From Progne subis subis (taxonomy: Eukaryota; Chordata; Aves; Passeriformes; Hirundinidae): a stretch of 64,000 bases of DNA. Under the pieces are notes generated by a model. The model was not told the origin of the DNA. It saw only the letters and a program-made list of their open reading frames with translations, and ran no database searches. Shown piece by piece: positions 38,801 to 46,885 of the stretch; position 1 is the first letter of the stretch, and each line of letters starts with the position of its first letter. Position numbers and translations under genes: made by a program. The stretch is from assembly GCA_022316685.1 (NCBI GenBank), contig JAKJHU010000168.1, positions 124,001 through 188,000 of the forward strand, read 5' to 3'.

Positions 38801-40497
38801 GGAGCACCAAGAGCTTTAGTCTCACAACTTTGCTGTCTCAGCAACTGGATTTTATCCAGCAGCCAGTGGGCAGGCTCAGGTGGGCAGAGTCTCCAGTGGG
38901 GCAGACAGAGACCCCTGAGCAGCCTGGACATCCTGGGAAGGGAGACAGTTCTGCAAGAGCCAGGGTGAATGGGATCTGGGACAGTTTGTCAGGAGATGAT
39001 ATGGGGACTGCCATTACCCTGGCTCTCAGCACCCACTGCCAAAGCCCAGAACACCTCTTGGGGCTTCCCCTGGGAGGAACAGTCTGCTCCAGCCACAGCC
39101 AGCCCCGGCAGCATGGGCAGGAGGCAGCGGCTTCGGGCAGGCAGGGAAAAAGGAGCTTTCCCAAAGCCACGCTCATAAAAGCGAACGCTGCAGATGTCTG
39201 ATGGGTTTATAATGCAGCCCTGACAGCCCAGCTGCCTCCTGCTGATTTACTATCGTACTAAACCTCTCCCTATCTCCTGGGCTGCCTCCAGAACAGCTCT
39301 CTGCCTCCCTGCACTTGGTGGCTCACACACCTTCACCAGCCTTGCGGCAGAAATCATTCGAGCGCTGTATTTCAGAGGTGACAGGGACACTCATCCATAA
39401 TCACCACCTCCGCCCAGCCAGAGCAGCTCTGGAGAGCCAGCATCCATCCTCACAGCGGGCTGGGGTGACCTGGGAGCTCTGTGTCTTTATCAGGAACAGG
39501 ACTTTTAGCTGTATCCCGGCACAGCGGATCTGAGTCAGCTTGTGGCCTTGTAAAGCACGCTGAGATGTATTCCCACCCTGGAGCACACCCAGAAAACAAT
39601 GCTTTTGCCCTGCAGAGGGGATCGGGGACGCTCCTGGCTGCAAATCAGCCCTGCTGCCAGTCCCTTTCATCCCCTCCAGGCCCTGCTCCCTGTTTTGTGC
39701 CTGCCGGAAGGCTGGGTGCAGCCAGCATTTCCCTCTTCCTTTGGTTTATTTTTACAGCAAGGCTGTGTGGAGATGCAGATGGGTAATTGAAAGCGTAAAG
39801 CCAGGCTGCAGCCACCCCTGCTCCCTCCTCCTCCCCTGCACTCTGCCAGGGCTGGCTCCAGGTCCCAGCGGAGCCACAGCATCCACTGAAGAACACCCAC
39901 ACACTGCTTAAAGGGGCCACAGCCTTGGCCAGCACCAGCCGGGACCTGCTGGCCCTGAGGTCCCCAAATCCTTCAGCACCACCCAGCTGCCATGGTGGGA
40001 GGTGGGCTGGTAGTGGGTCCCAGTGGGTTGATATTTTTAAAATTCCTAAAAGCTGGTCCTGAAAGAGAGAAAGCAATGGAGTAAAAAACCCCCAGGGCCT
40101 CAGTGGGTTTTTGGAGGCACGGGCACTTCCAGAGGAAGCTGTGCAATGAGACAGCTCAAAAAACCCCACTGTCACATGTGTGGGGTGTGGGTTACCCTGT
40201 CCCAGGAGAACGGGAGGGCAGGCGGGGGATGCCAGGGACAAGGAAACTTGCACACAGCGCAGCCTGTAAGGTCACACAGCCCAGCACAAAAGACAGCACA
40301 TGCACAGATAACCCAGCTTTCCTCCTCCCCAGCCCTGTGTCCATGGGGGAGGTTTCCTGGAGGAGTCCAGAGCCAGGGCAAGCTCTGATGTAAGCTCATT
40401 TAGCGGTGTCAGAAGCAGCCCCCCGGGCGCAGTGCCAGCCTACCTGCAGGATGTAGTTCTTCCAGAGCAGCAGCCTAAACTGCCTGAGCACAACCAT
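15747..40497 (-). CDS. ABCA3: ABCA3: lamellar-body phospholipid transporter, complete coding region
   Basis: Thirty coding exons sum to 5127 bases with every phase consistent, giving 1708 residues (human 1704) and no internal stop. Minus-strand exons: 40444-40497, 37365-37629, 36619-36746, 36365-36530, 34149-34408, 33382-33498, 32745-32865, 31616-31789, 30834-31015, 29537-29683, 29080-29209, 28194-28348, 27285-27440, 26791-27001, 26359-26509, 25313-25411, 24958-25150, 23825-24128, 22901-23174, 21803-22007, 21129-21348, 20738-20896, 20089-20261, 19673-19807, 19378-19572, 18283-18470, 17946-18116, 17357-17544, 17177-17250, 15747-15878. All introns are GT-AG except that after exon 13 (GC-AG). 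It is a full ABCA transporter (TMD1-NBD1-TMD2-NBD2). In mammals ABCA3 loads phosphatidylcholine and phosphatidylglycerol into surfactant lamellar bodies of alveolar type II cells. Identity rests on near-continuous similarity to human ABCA3 as I recall it. Confidence 0.97.
16090..16920. repeat. TA-rich, palindrome-rich low-complexity block in the last ABCA3 intron
   Basis: About 830 bases made almost only of ATAT, TATAC, GTATA and similar short runs, with many self-complementary words. It ends abruptly in normal GC-rich intron on both sides. No transposon ends are recognised. Confidence 0.9.
17560..17800 (-). mobile_element. CR1 fragment (ABCA3 intron)
   Basis: The reverse-oriented CR1 3' region: 'tttgggttggaaggaacc', 'cttgccatgggcagggacac', then 'ggggcagccacagcttctct'. 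Confidence 0.88.
18122..18182 (-). mobile_element. Short CR1 3'-end fragment
   Basis: 'aatcacagaaccattagggc' followed by 'ctggaaaggacc' and 'tcatcgagcccaacc' is the reverse-oriented CR1 tail, immediately beside ABCA3 exon 27. Confidence 0.8.
18885..18966 (+). mobile_element. CR1 3'-end fragment
   Basis: 'ttggacttgatggtccttct' followed by 'gggtcccttcc' and 'agaatattctgtgaa' is the forward CR1 tail, one of few CR1 copies antisense to ABCA3. Confidence 0.85.
21129..25411 (-). CDS. ABCA3: ABCA3 exons 16-21: cytoplasmic linker, second luminal loop and TMD2
   Basis: Residues 806-1237. The cytoplasmic part includes [14 protein letters not shown] and the conserved [19 protein letters not shown]7 is [19 protein letters not shown], followed by the second luminal loop ([18 protein letters not shown], with sequons NRT, NAS and NIT). 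Later helices include [37 protein letters not shown] and [16 protein letters not shown]. Intron 18 carries a 23-bp minisatellite. Confidence 0.93.
22082..22345 (-). mobile_element. CR1 fragment (ABCA3 intron)
   Basis: Reverse-oriented: 'tagaatcatagaacagtcta', 'cccctgtccctgcacagaca', 'gggagcattgtccaaacact', then 'ggggagcctgggcagtgcca'. The same subfamily as copies near 23.3, 35.0 and 53.7 kb. Confidence 0.9.
23286..23478 (-). mobile_element. CR1 fragment (ABCA3 intron 18)
   Basis: Reverse-oriented: 'gagttggaaaggacccacaa', 'gtccaactcctggccctgca', 'gagagcattgtccaaag', ending in 'gttccagtggctgcaa' where the 23-bp minisatellite begins. Confidence 0.88.
23481..23664. repeat. 23-bp minisatellite, eight copies
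   Basis: The unit starts ATGGGGTTATGGAGAAGATA and repeats with a strict 23-base period from 23481. The first four copies carry GGTTATGG and the last four GGTCATGG, and AGATAGAC drifts to AGACAAAC, so variants are sorted along the array. It abuts a CR1 fragment. Confidence 0.95.
25605..26130 (-). mobile_element. CR1 fragment (ABCA3 intron 15)
   Basis: Reverse-oriented longer copy: 'ggtttgagttggaatggacc', 'gggcagccacagcttctctg', 'gggcaccctgtgccagggcc', 'tgccctctggcactggcagc', then 'gctctgagctctccctggag' and 'agcctggctccagaacaaag'. The same subfamily as the copies near 27.7 and 32.1 kb. Confidence 0.9.
26359..29683 (-). CDS. ABCA3: ABCA3 exons 10-15: linker and first ATP-binding cassette
   Basis: Residues 490-805. 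Walker [11 protein letters not shown] (about 567), Q-loop CPQHD, signature LSGGMKRK (about 666), Walker [13 protein letters not shown] (about 686) and H-loop TTHFMDEAD are all present, so the cassette should bind and hydrolyse ATP. An acidic linker ([13 protein letters not shown]) precedes it. Exon 13 ends AAG followed by GCAGGT, a GC donor. The only nearby GT alternative would shift the frame. Confidence 0.93.
27675..28110 (-). mobile_element. CR1 fragment (ABCA3 intron 12)
   Basis: Reverse-oriented: 'aatcatggaatggtttgggt', 'tggaagggtccttcaagatc', 'gggcagccacagcttctctg', 'ggcaccctgtgccagggcct', ending 'agcctggctccagagcagag'. Confidence 0.92.
30834..34408 (-). CDS. ABCA3: ABCA3 exons 5-9: remainder of transmembrane domain 1
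   Basis: Residues 205-489. The stretch [20 protein letters not shown] ends the luminal loop. Hydrophobic helices follow: [84 protein letters not shown] and [20 protein letters not shown]. The order matches the remaining TMD1 helices of ABCA3, with a cytoplasmic [14 protein letters not shown] loop between the first two. Confidence 0.93.
32040..32620 (-). mobile_element. CR1 fragment split by a 151-bp insertion
   Basis: Reverse-oriented CR1 runs from about 32040 to 32315 ('tggtctgggttggaagggac' through 'cttgtcctgtccctccaggc') and resumes at 32467 ('cccttgtccccagtccctct') to about 32620. The two halves join in the normal CR1 order once 32316-32466 is removed. Confidence 0.85.
32316..32466. mobile_element. 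Unidentified 151-bp insertion inside CR1
   Basis: It is flanked by the direct repeat GGCCCTT (32309-32315 and 32467-32473), as expected of a target-site duplication. The insert is A/T-richer than its host and contains GTGGTGCCGTGACTCAGA and a TTTATACCCTTTAAAG block. It resembles part of a retrotransposon or LTR element, but I cannot name the family. Confidence 0.5.
34590..34685 (-). mobile_element. Short CR1 fragment
   Basis: 'tttgggttggaagggacctt' and 'cttgccgtgggcagggacac' mark the reverse-oriented CR1 3' end. Confidence 0.85.
34966..35195 (-). mobile_element. CR1 fragment (ABCA3 intron 4)
   Basis: Reverse-oriented: 'gggaagggatccacaaggat', 'cctggtcctgcacagacatc', 'gagagcattgtccaaagg', 'ggggagcctgggcagtgcca'. 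Confidence 0.88.
35690..36315. repeat. AT-rich island in ABCA3 intron 4
   Basis: About 620 bases of strongly A/T-rich, low-complexity sequence (TAATAAATAATAATT, ATATATAAATAAACATT and similar) within a GC-rich gene, ending just before exon 4. No gene or identifiable transposon is seen. Confidence 0.85.
36365..40497 (-). CDS. ABCA3: ABCA3 exons 1-4: N-terminus, TM1 and first luminal loop
   Basis: These exons encode residues 1-204. The start [18 protein letters not shown] includes the LxxKN-type N-terminal sorting motif of ABCA proteins. It is followed by the first membrane segment ([16 protein letters not shown]) and the start of the large luminal loop. The sequons NAT (in HPNATLYP) and NRS (in LDNRSGSVL) correspond to human glycosylation sites N53 and N124. 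The position of human N140 reads FPHASA and has no sequon. The start exon begins at 40546 with 5' UTR and has an acceptor there, so at least one upstream non-coding exon exists. Confidence 0.93.
37205..37315 (-). mobile_element. Short CR1 fragment
   Basis: 'aaaggtttgggctggaaggg' and 'tgccgtgggcagggacacct' are the reverse-oriented CR1 3' end. A 14-base G run lies just to its left (about 37129-37142). Confidence 0.83.
38465..38565 (+). mobile_element. Short CR1 3'-end fragment
   Basis: 'tgtctctgcccatggcaggg', 'ggatgatcccttccaatcca' and 'ttctgggattctgtgatt' are the forward CR1 tail. Confidence 0.83.
38570..40400. other. Part of ABCA3 intron 1 (coding numbering) without recognised features
   Basis: The intron between the start exon and exon 2 spans 37630-40443. 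This part holds no CR1 tail, RNA gene or coding similarity that I can recognise. Regulatory elements may exist but cannot be called from sequence alone. Confidence 0.5.
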
Positions 40498-40546
40498 CCT
40501 CCCATCAGAAGGGGTCCAGCGCTTGCCACCACTCCTCCACAGGACC
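40444..40546 (-). other. ABCA3: ABCA3 start exon, with 5' UTR part at 40498-40546
   Basis: The donor (GTAGGC) lies at 40438-40443 and the acceptor CTCCAG at 40547-40552. The 49 bases before the ATG end GATGGGAGG, giving a purine at -3. The presence of an acceptor shows that transcription begins further upstream, probably at the CpG island near 45.5 kb. Confidence 0.75.
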
Positions 40547-40552
40547 CTGGAG

Positions 40553-43500
40553 CAGAGGAGAGAGCCATGAGTGCCAGGTGCTGGTGGAGCCGGGCAGTAA
40601 GAGGGCAGCATCCCACACCCCACCCACATCCAGCCCAGGGCAGCTCTCTGCTTCCAGCCTGCTGCCACAGCAGCTGGCTTAACCCCAAACAGGGCAAAAT
40701 AACCATTGTGTTCCCTCTCCTAAAAGTAAGAGCTCCTGGTTTTTAGCATGGCTTTTCCCAGAGATGGAAGCTGCTGTTTCAATACCCAACCTGGGTCCTT
40801 CCCAGCAGCAGACAGGAACAGCTTTCCTAGAGCTGCAGGAGCACAGGGTTACAGAACCGAAAACACCAGCCCCAGGAAGGCCGTCAAACCTCTGGCAGCC
40901 CATTATTTTGGGATGGGTGGAGATTCTGAGCTGTGCCTCCACCTCCTGCCGTGTGAAGGCTTGGTTCTGCAACACTGCCGGTGCTTTCCCAGCAGAAACT
41001 CTGCTCGGAGAGGCGAGGATGAGGAAAGGGCCAGGGAAGCACAAGGGAAGGTCGGTGCTTGAGGACGAGCCCCCGCCACCTCCTCCCCTCTCGGGAAGTA
41101 TCTGCCATCCCTTCAAGTTGTTTGTGTCTCCATTTGCAGTGGCATTTCCTGATGGAGCACTGTTGTCCCATCAGAAGACTGGCTGGGATTTTGAGCTTGC
41201 AGAGCGGCACGGAGAAGGAAGGGGCAGCCCTGGCATGAGCAGAGCCTCCTGCACACGCTGTGGCACTCTCAGAAGCCCCCACCCAGCGGTGCCAGCCTCT
41301 GAGCATGGCAAATCCCGACAGGAGCACAGCAGGGCAGCTGCTGGGATCAGCTCTGAGGCGGTGCTCCAAAGCCTGGCAGCACTGCAAGCTGCCACAAGGA
41401 CACGGATGGGCACATAACCCACGAGCAACACCCTGGCAGATGCTCCACAGCACGTTCTGCAGCCCTGCTTGGGATGGTATCAGCTCCTTGGATGCAGCTG
41501 GCACCCAGCAACCTCAGCAGGAGTTTCAGGGTGCCAGAGTAAGAGGAGGCGAGGTTGCTGACCCAGCCCGCCGACCTTGGCTCCCGGGCCGCTGCTGGTG
41601 AACGCACACAGCGAGCACAGCTCCAGTGGCAACAAAACTGCAGCAAGAGCAACCTGAGACTCACACAGGGCTGCAGGCACAGCAGCAATACCCACCTGCC
41701 TCACCTGCTCTCTGCCACCAGCTCCTTGACCTCTCCAGGAGCCTTCTCCAGCCTTGGCACACACCTTCCAGCTCCAACCCTAAACCCAGGAGCCTTCTCC
41801 TGCCCTGGCACACACCTTCCCAGGCTCAACCCTAAACCCAGGAGCCTTCTCCTGCCCTGGCATACACCTTCCCAGGTTCAACCCTAAACCCAGGAGCCTT
41901 CTCCTGGCTTTGAAAGTACCTAACCAGCCCAACTGCTAAACCCAAATATATTCTCAGAGCACAAAGAATCCACCGTCTCTTTGCCACTCCATGCACGGAA
42001 GACAGATTCCCACAACAGCAGGGACATCTGTGTTCAAGGATCTTCCTCCAGACAGGAAAAAGCAGAAGAGAACTTATGCTTCAGCCCCAAAAAGTCCATC
42101 AGAACCCCTGCCCAGAGCAAGCAGGAAAGGAATAGCAGCAAGGGGGACTTCAAGCACCTCACAAAGTGCCACGTCTCCAGCTGACCTCTGGTCCACATGT
42201 GGCCAAGCAGAACACTCCATGCTGCGCCCTTAGCAGGCCCATACACACATACCCCACACAGCAGCATGTGAAACGCCCTCCAAATAAGCCCCCTCACCCC
42301 CAAGCACAGTCCTTTGTCATGCACCCCCTTGAAGGAATCCAGAGCAAACCAAGGGAATCAGAGCTGTGACTCACTTTAAAGAGGACAAATGCTGCAGGTC
42401 AGGCAGGAGCAGGCTGCAGCCCTCGCAGAGATCCCAACCCTGCTCGCCCCGCCGCACCCTCCAACTCAAGCTGTCCCCCCGACCGCCCCCACGGCTCTTA
42501 TGCTTGCTGCTGGGAAAATGTCAAGCAGTTCTTGGGTAACACAAACACTACGCAGAGGCTGAAAACTCCATTACTGCCAATAAATATTTTCAAAGTTTTT
42601 AAGTGTTCCAAGCAAACGTGTTCTGGACCTTTTGCTTGCTGGAGGACAAGAGGAGGAAGAAGCTAAGTTACAGAAGTTCCTACTAGATTCGAGAGCAAAA
42701 ATGGTTTTCTAGGTTCTGACATCCAAAAATGATTTATTTTTTTTTTTCCCAACCCAAAAGAGAAAACCTGTTTTGGGAGGTGCTGTCTGGATCAGCCTGA
42801 GATGTCCGTGACCAGAGGTAGCTCCGGCAGGGCCCAGGGTCCATGTGTGGGCCCATCTTCAGCAGAAAGGGAGGGCTGAGTGCCACAGGTTGATGACCTC
42901 AGAGACACAAAGGTGCCTTGCAGGAGGACGTGGGCAGCACACTGGATTGTCCCCGCCAGAGATGCTTCTGCCTGACCTCAAGCACTACAATATAAAACTG
43001 AATTTCCCACCAAGAAGCAGGGTCAAAGATCTCGGAGAAGAGGCGACCACCACCAGCTTCTGGGAGAACAACCCAGTTCCTCTCCCTGCTCTTCGCATCT
43101 AACCACAGCAGGAGGAAGGGTCTCCTGAATACGTGAGTGTGGACACACCCTGCCATCCCCAGGGAGGTCAATGAGGAAGGAGACACTCCTGCCTACCCAC
43201 AGCCTGCATGAGTGGATACGAGAGCAGTCCACACCACCTGGTCCTCACCAGTCCCTGCCACAGTACCAAGTTGTGCTGGATAATGTGGTGGCACCAGCTG
43301 CCAGCCTGGACCAGAGCTGTTCTGCTGGTGGATTCAGATGAGGACAGGCTGAGGATGGGCAGGGATCAAAGCCACAGCATCCCACCTCCTGACCCACTTC
43401 CACACCGCCTCATCGCCCAGGGGTGCTGTGCCCGGTGCTGCCTCAGCAGAGAGGGCTGAGCAAAGGCCACACGCTCCCGAGAGCTAGCAGTTATTTTAGA

Positions 43501-44515
43501 GCACACACCACATTTCTGCTCTTCTGATGTCCCGTTCCCATAGAAACCAGCCCTGGAAATGGCAGACGTTGCCTTTTTAATATAAACCCGGCGTTTCTTC
43601 CTGCTGGTTGACAGATTCACCCTGTCACCCCTACAAGATGAGCTGCCAGGTGCCTGCACCTCCACAGCCGTGCTGAGGAGCACATGGTGCCTGGGGTGGT
43701 GGCATCACACACCTGGCGAGGTCAGTTCCCGGGTAATTTCCTCACTGCCACTGGAGCAGGAAATTCCTCTCTGCTCCTCACAGTGTTTTGTTGGAAACTA
43801 AGCAGCCATAGCAGGGCAAGGATTTTTTATGGCCACTGTTTTCAGGAAGAGTGAGTGATTTCCGAGGCGGGTGCATCCAGAAAGTCACAGGTCCTGCAAA
43901 GAGCAACCAGGGCCAGCAGCCACCACAACATGAGTTTTTAGTGACACACACCTCTCACTGCTAGGGTGTTTTCACCTTCTCAGTGTTCACAGAGATCTGG
44001 GAGTCACAACACAGCCAGACCATAAAAACCTCACCTTGGTTGTGCAAACAGTAATAAAACTTTCTAAGAGGCTGTAAGGCTGGTGGGGTGCTGCAGCGAC
44101 CTCACAGCCCTCTACAAACCCAACACCCAGTGCCTGACAGATACATAGTCTGGGTTTGACCCAGACAGGAACTTTGGGTCTTGACATAGAGAAGAGAGCT
44201 GGGGCTGGATCCTGTTTGCAGAATGAGGGGCTGGCTTGTGCCCAGCTGCTGCCCTGCAGTGGGAGTGGGCTGCTGAGCACAGGGAGTCTGATGGGCTCCA
44301 TGGGTGCGTCTGTAACTGCCTTTGTGCTGGGCCAGCAGCAGGAGAGGGGGGACAAAGCTGCTGCAAAAACAACATTGCTGGGTTTGCCCATAAAACAGGA
44401 AACTCTGCAAACTCACTGGCCTCACAGACTTAGGAAGAAAAAGGTCTGGAGCCCAACACGGGGTCTTCATGAACCCTTGTACAACCCTGCTCCTGCCCTG
44501 CAGTTGCTCAGTGGC
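40553..44515. other. 5' non-coding intron region of ABCA3
   Basis: About 4 kb between the start exon and the CR1 copy near the promoter. It holds the 52-bp repeat at 41736. No coding exon is recognised; the many open frames are short and have no family features. One or two further non-coding exons may be present, as in human, but cannot be placed. Confidence 0.45.
41736..41940. repeat. About 52-bp tandem repeat, three copies plus partial
   Basis: CAGGAGCCTTCTCC recurs at 41736, 41787, 41839 and 41891 (periods 51, 52, 52), each time followed by 'ggcacacaccttcc' or a close variant and 'aaccctaaac'. The last copy decays after the core. Confidence 0.92.
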
Positions 44516-44925
44516 AGCTGTGAGCAGAGGACAGGGAGATCCCTTCTGTTTCTACTTGAACAGCTTCCAGGGATGGGGACTCCACGGCTGTCCTGGGCAG
44601 CCTGTTCCAGTGTTTGACCACCCTTTCCATGAAGAAATTTTCCCAACATCCAGCCTTAACCTGACCTGGCACAGCCTGAAGCTGTTTCCTCTTGTTCCAC
44701 CACTTGTTCCCATGGAGCAGAGTCTGATCCCCCACCTGGATGCACTCTCCTGTCAGGGAGTTGTGGACTGAGAAGGTCCCTCCTGAACCTCCTTTTCTCC
44801 AAGCTGAGCCTCCCCAGCTTCCACAGCTGCTCCTCATTAGACCTGTGCTCCAGACCCTTCCCCAGCTCTGTTCCATTCCTTGGACACGCTCCAGCCCATC
44901 AAGGTCTGCCTTGGCATAAGAGACT
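44516..44925 (-). mobile_element. CR1 fragment next to the ABCA3 promoter
   Basis: Reverse-oriented: 'ttccagggatggggactcca', 'gtcctgggcagcctgttcca', 'gtttgaccaccctttcc', 'ctcctcattagacctgtgct' and 'ctctgttccattccttggac'. It ends within about 15 bases of the CpG island. Confidence 0.88.
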
Positions 44926-44929
44926 TTCT

Positions 44930-45565
44930 CATAGGAGCCAGGGCACCGGGGCGCAGAGGGGCCGGCAGATGGCCCCTCGGTCCTCGCAGCCCGGTGTCCG
45001 TTCCCCGGCAGGGAGGGGTGTCCCGAGCTCCCCGGGATGCCGGGGGGTCCCAGCCAGGCGCAGCCCCCCGCCACTGCCGCAACGCGGCCGAGCATCCCCG
45101 GCGGAGCCCGCGCGGCGCCGCCTCCATCCGCCGCAGCCCACGGGGGCCGCGACCCGCGCAGGAGCCACCGCCGGCACCGCGCCCGAGCCGCGCCGGAGCG
45201 CGGAGGCGGCAGCGGGAGGAGCCGGCCAAGGGCCCCGGCGCTGCCGCAGCTCCGGGCGGGGCCGCCCCGCCGACCGGCAGAGAGGCCGCGGCCGCACGCA
45301 TCCCCCGCCCCGCCCGATCCCCCCGCTCCCGCTGCCATCGCTCCCCGGTGCTCATCGCCCCCCGGCGCCCATCGCCCCCCGTGCTGGTGTTGGTGCCGGT
45401 GCCGGTTCCGGCGCCCATCGCCCTCCGTTCACTCACCGGGCCGGGCGGCTCCAGCTGCGGCGGCGGCTCCGCGGCTCCGGCTCCGTCCGGCCCCGCCCGC
45501 GCCCGCCGCGGGACCGCGGCACCGCGCAGGCGCCGGGAGAGGCGGGACCGGAGCGGGGCGGGACT
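44930..45565 (-). promoter_or_regulatory. ABCA3: CpG island and probable promoter/non-coding first exon of ABCA3
   Basis: A 630-base island of very high CpG density. On the minus strand a good donor (GTGAGT) lies at 45431-45436, so a non-coding exon plausibly occupies 45437 to about 45560, with intron 1 to its left. This is inferred from the donor, the island and the acceptor at the start exon. Confidence 0.55.
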
Positions 45566-45580
45566 CTGGGAGGGTGAGGA

Positions 45581-46085
45581 AATGTGTGTGTCTACATCTG
45601 TGCGTGTCTATACATTCACGGGTGTCTGTGTGCGTTCATATATATGTGTGTCAGCGTGTGCGTGCCCGTGTGTGTGCGCTCCTGTGTGTGCATGACGTGT
45701 GTGTATTACTGTGAACCTGTCTGTGCGGGGTGTGCGTGTGTGTGTGTGTATGTACACATCCCTGTGGGTGTGAATTCTCAGAATCCCCCTGCGCATTGCA
45801 TGCACCGGTGTGTGTGTGCATAGAGCATTGTGCACCTGTGTGTGTCACGGGCGTTGCGCGTGTGCCAGGTGCGTGTGGGGGTGTGGGTGTGTGCACCCAT
45901 GCCACCGTGTGAATGCACACCTGGGCGTTGCACAGCTGTGTGCGCATGCATTGGGGCATTGCACGTGTGTCAGGCGTGGGACACACGCGTTCACGTGTGC
46001 CCACTTGGACACGCGAGTGTGTGCAAGCGGCCATGTGTGTATAGGGTTCTGTGTGTGTGCAGGGCTGTGTGTGCGTGGCAGGAAC
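45581..46085. repeat. Degenerate GT-rich simple repeat upstream of ABCA3
   Basis: About 500 bases dominated by GTGTGT, GTGTGC and TGTGCGTG on the plus strand, interspersed with short CAC words. It begins directly at the edge of the CpG island. Confidence 0.88.
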
Positions 46086-46689
46086 TCACACGCACTGGGT
46101 GGGGCAATGGCTGTGAGCAGCCGCGGTGGTTCCAGGTGCAGGGTCAGTGCTGGCATGTCCGTTTCTCCGTCCACCCCCTTCCCGAGCAGCAGCACTCTAC
46201 ACCGGGCCCTGCCCTGGTGCCCTGGTTTTCGGAAGCAGGTGCCAGCTCCCGTGTGTGGGAATGCAGCACTCCCGGGCCGCTCCAGGGGACAGGTGGAATG
46301 ATCCAGATAAGGATGAAAGTGCCGGTGGTGGAGTGGGGTCACAGTTATTGGTGTCTGGCTGCCCTGCCTGCCCTGCCTGCTGGCTGCCAAGTTGGCAGGA
46401 GAAGTGCTGCCGGTGCTGAGAACACCAAAGTGGGGAAAGTTTGCACAGTACAGGGAGAGGGAGGAGGAAGAGAAGGGTGGGGAAAGAGTACTGCAATGGG
46501 AACAAGGGTAGCCATGGCTCGAGGCAGCTCTACTGAACAAGGGACATGGGGTAGGTACCCCTCGGGCAGCTGTCTGGTGCTGTGAGCGCTGGGGGGGGAT
46601 TTGAGGTGCCCCAGAGATTCCAGCCCACCCCAGCTATGACAGGCAGGAAACAGGGCAGCCCCCAGTCATTGCCTTTGTCCACATGATAA

Positions 46690-46885
46690 AGAGAAGGAAT
46701 TCAGGCATCAGAACAGGCTGCTGAGAGAAGTGTGGAGTCCCTGGAAGTGTTCAAAAATCATGTAGATGTGGCACCTGGGGGCATGTTTTAGTGGTAGCCT
46801 TGGCAGCACTGGAGGAACAGCTGGACTTGATCTTAGAGAACTTTTTCAACCTAAATGATTCTATAATTCTATGATTCTATAATTT
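46690..46885 (+). mobile_element. CR1 3' fragment with intact tail repeats
   Basis: 'aacaggctgctgagagaagt', 'gtggagtccctggaagtgtt', 'ggacttgatcttagagaact', then 'gattctataattctatgatt', the short tandem ATTCTATR repeats that end CR1. Confidence 0.9.

Noticed and set aside
15747..40497. ABCA17 or another ABCA paralogue instead of ABCA3
   Set aside because: The start [18 protein letters not shown], the [17 protein letters not shown] linker, the number of coding exons and the length all agree with ABCA3.
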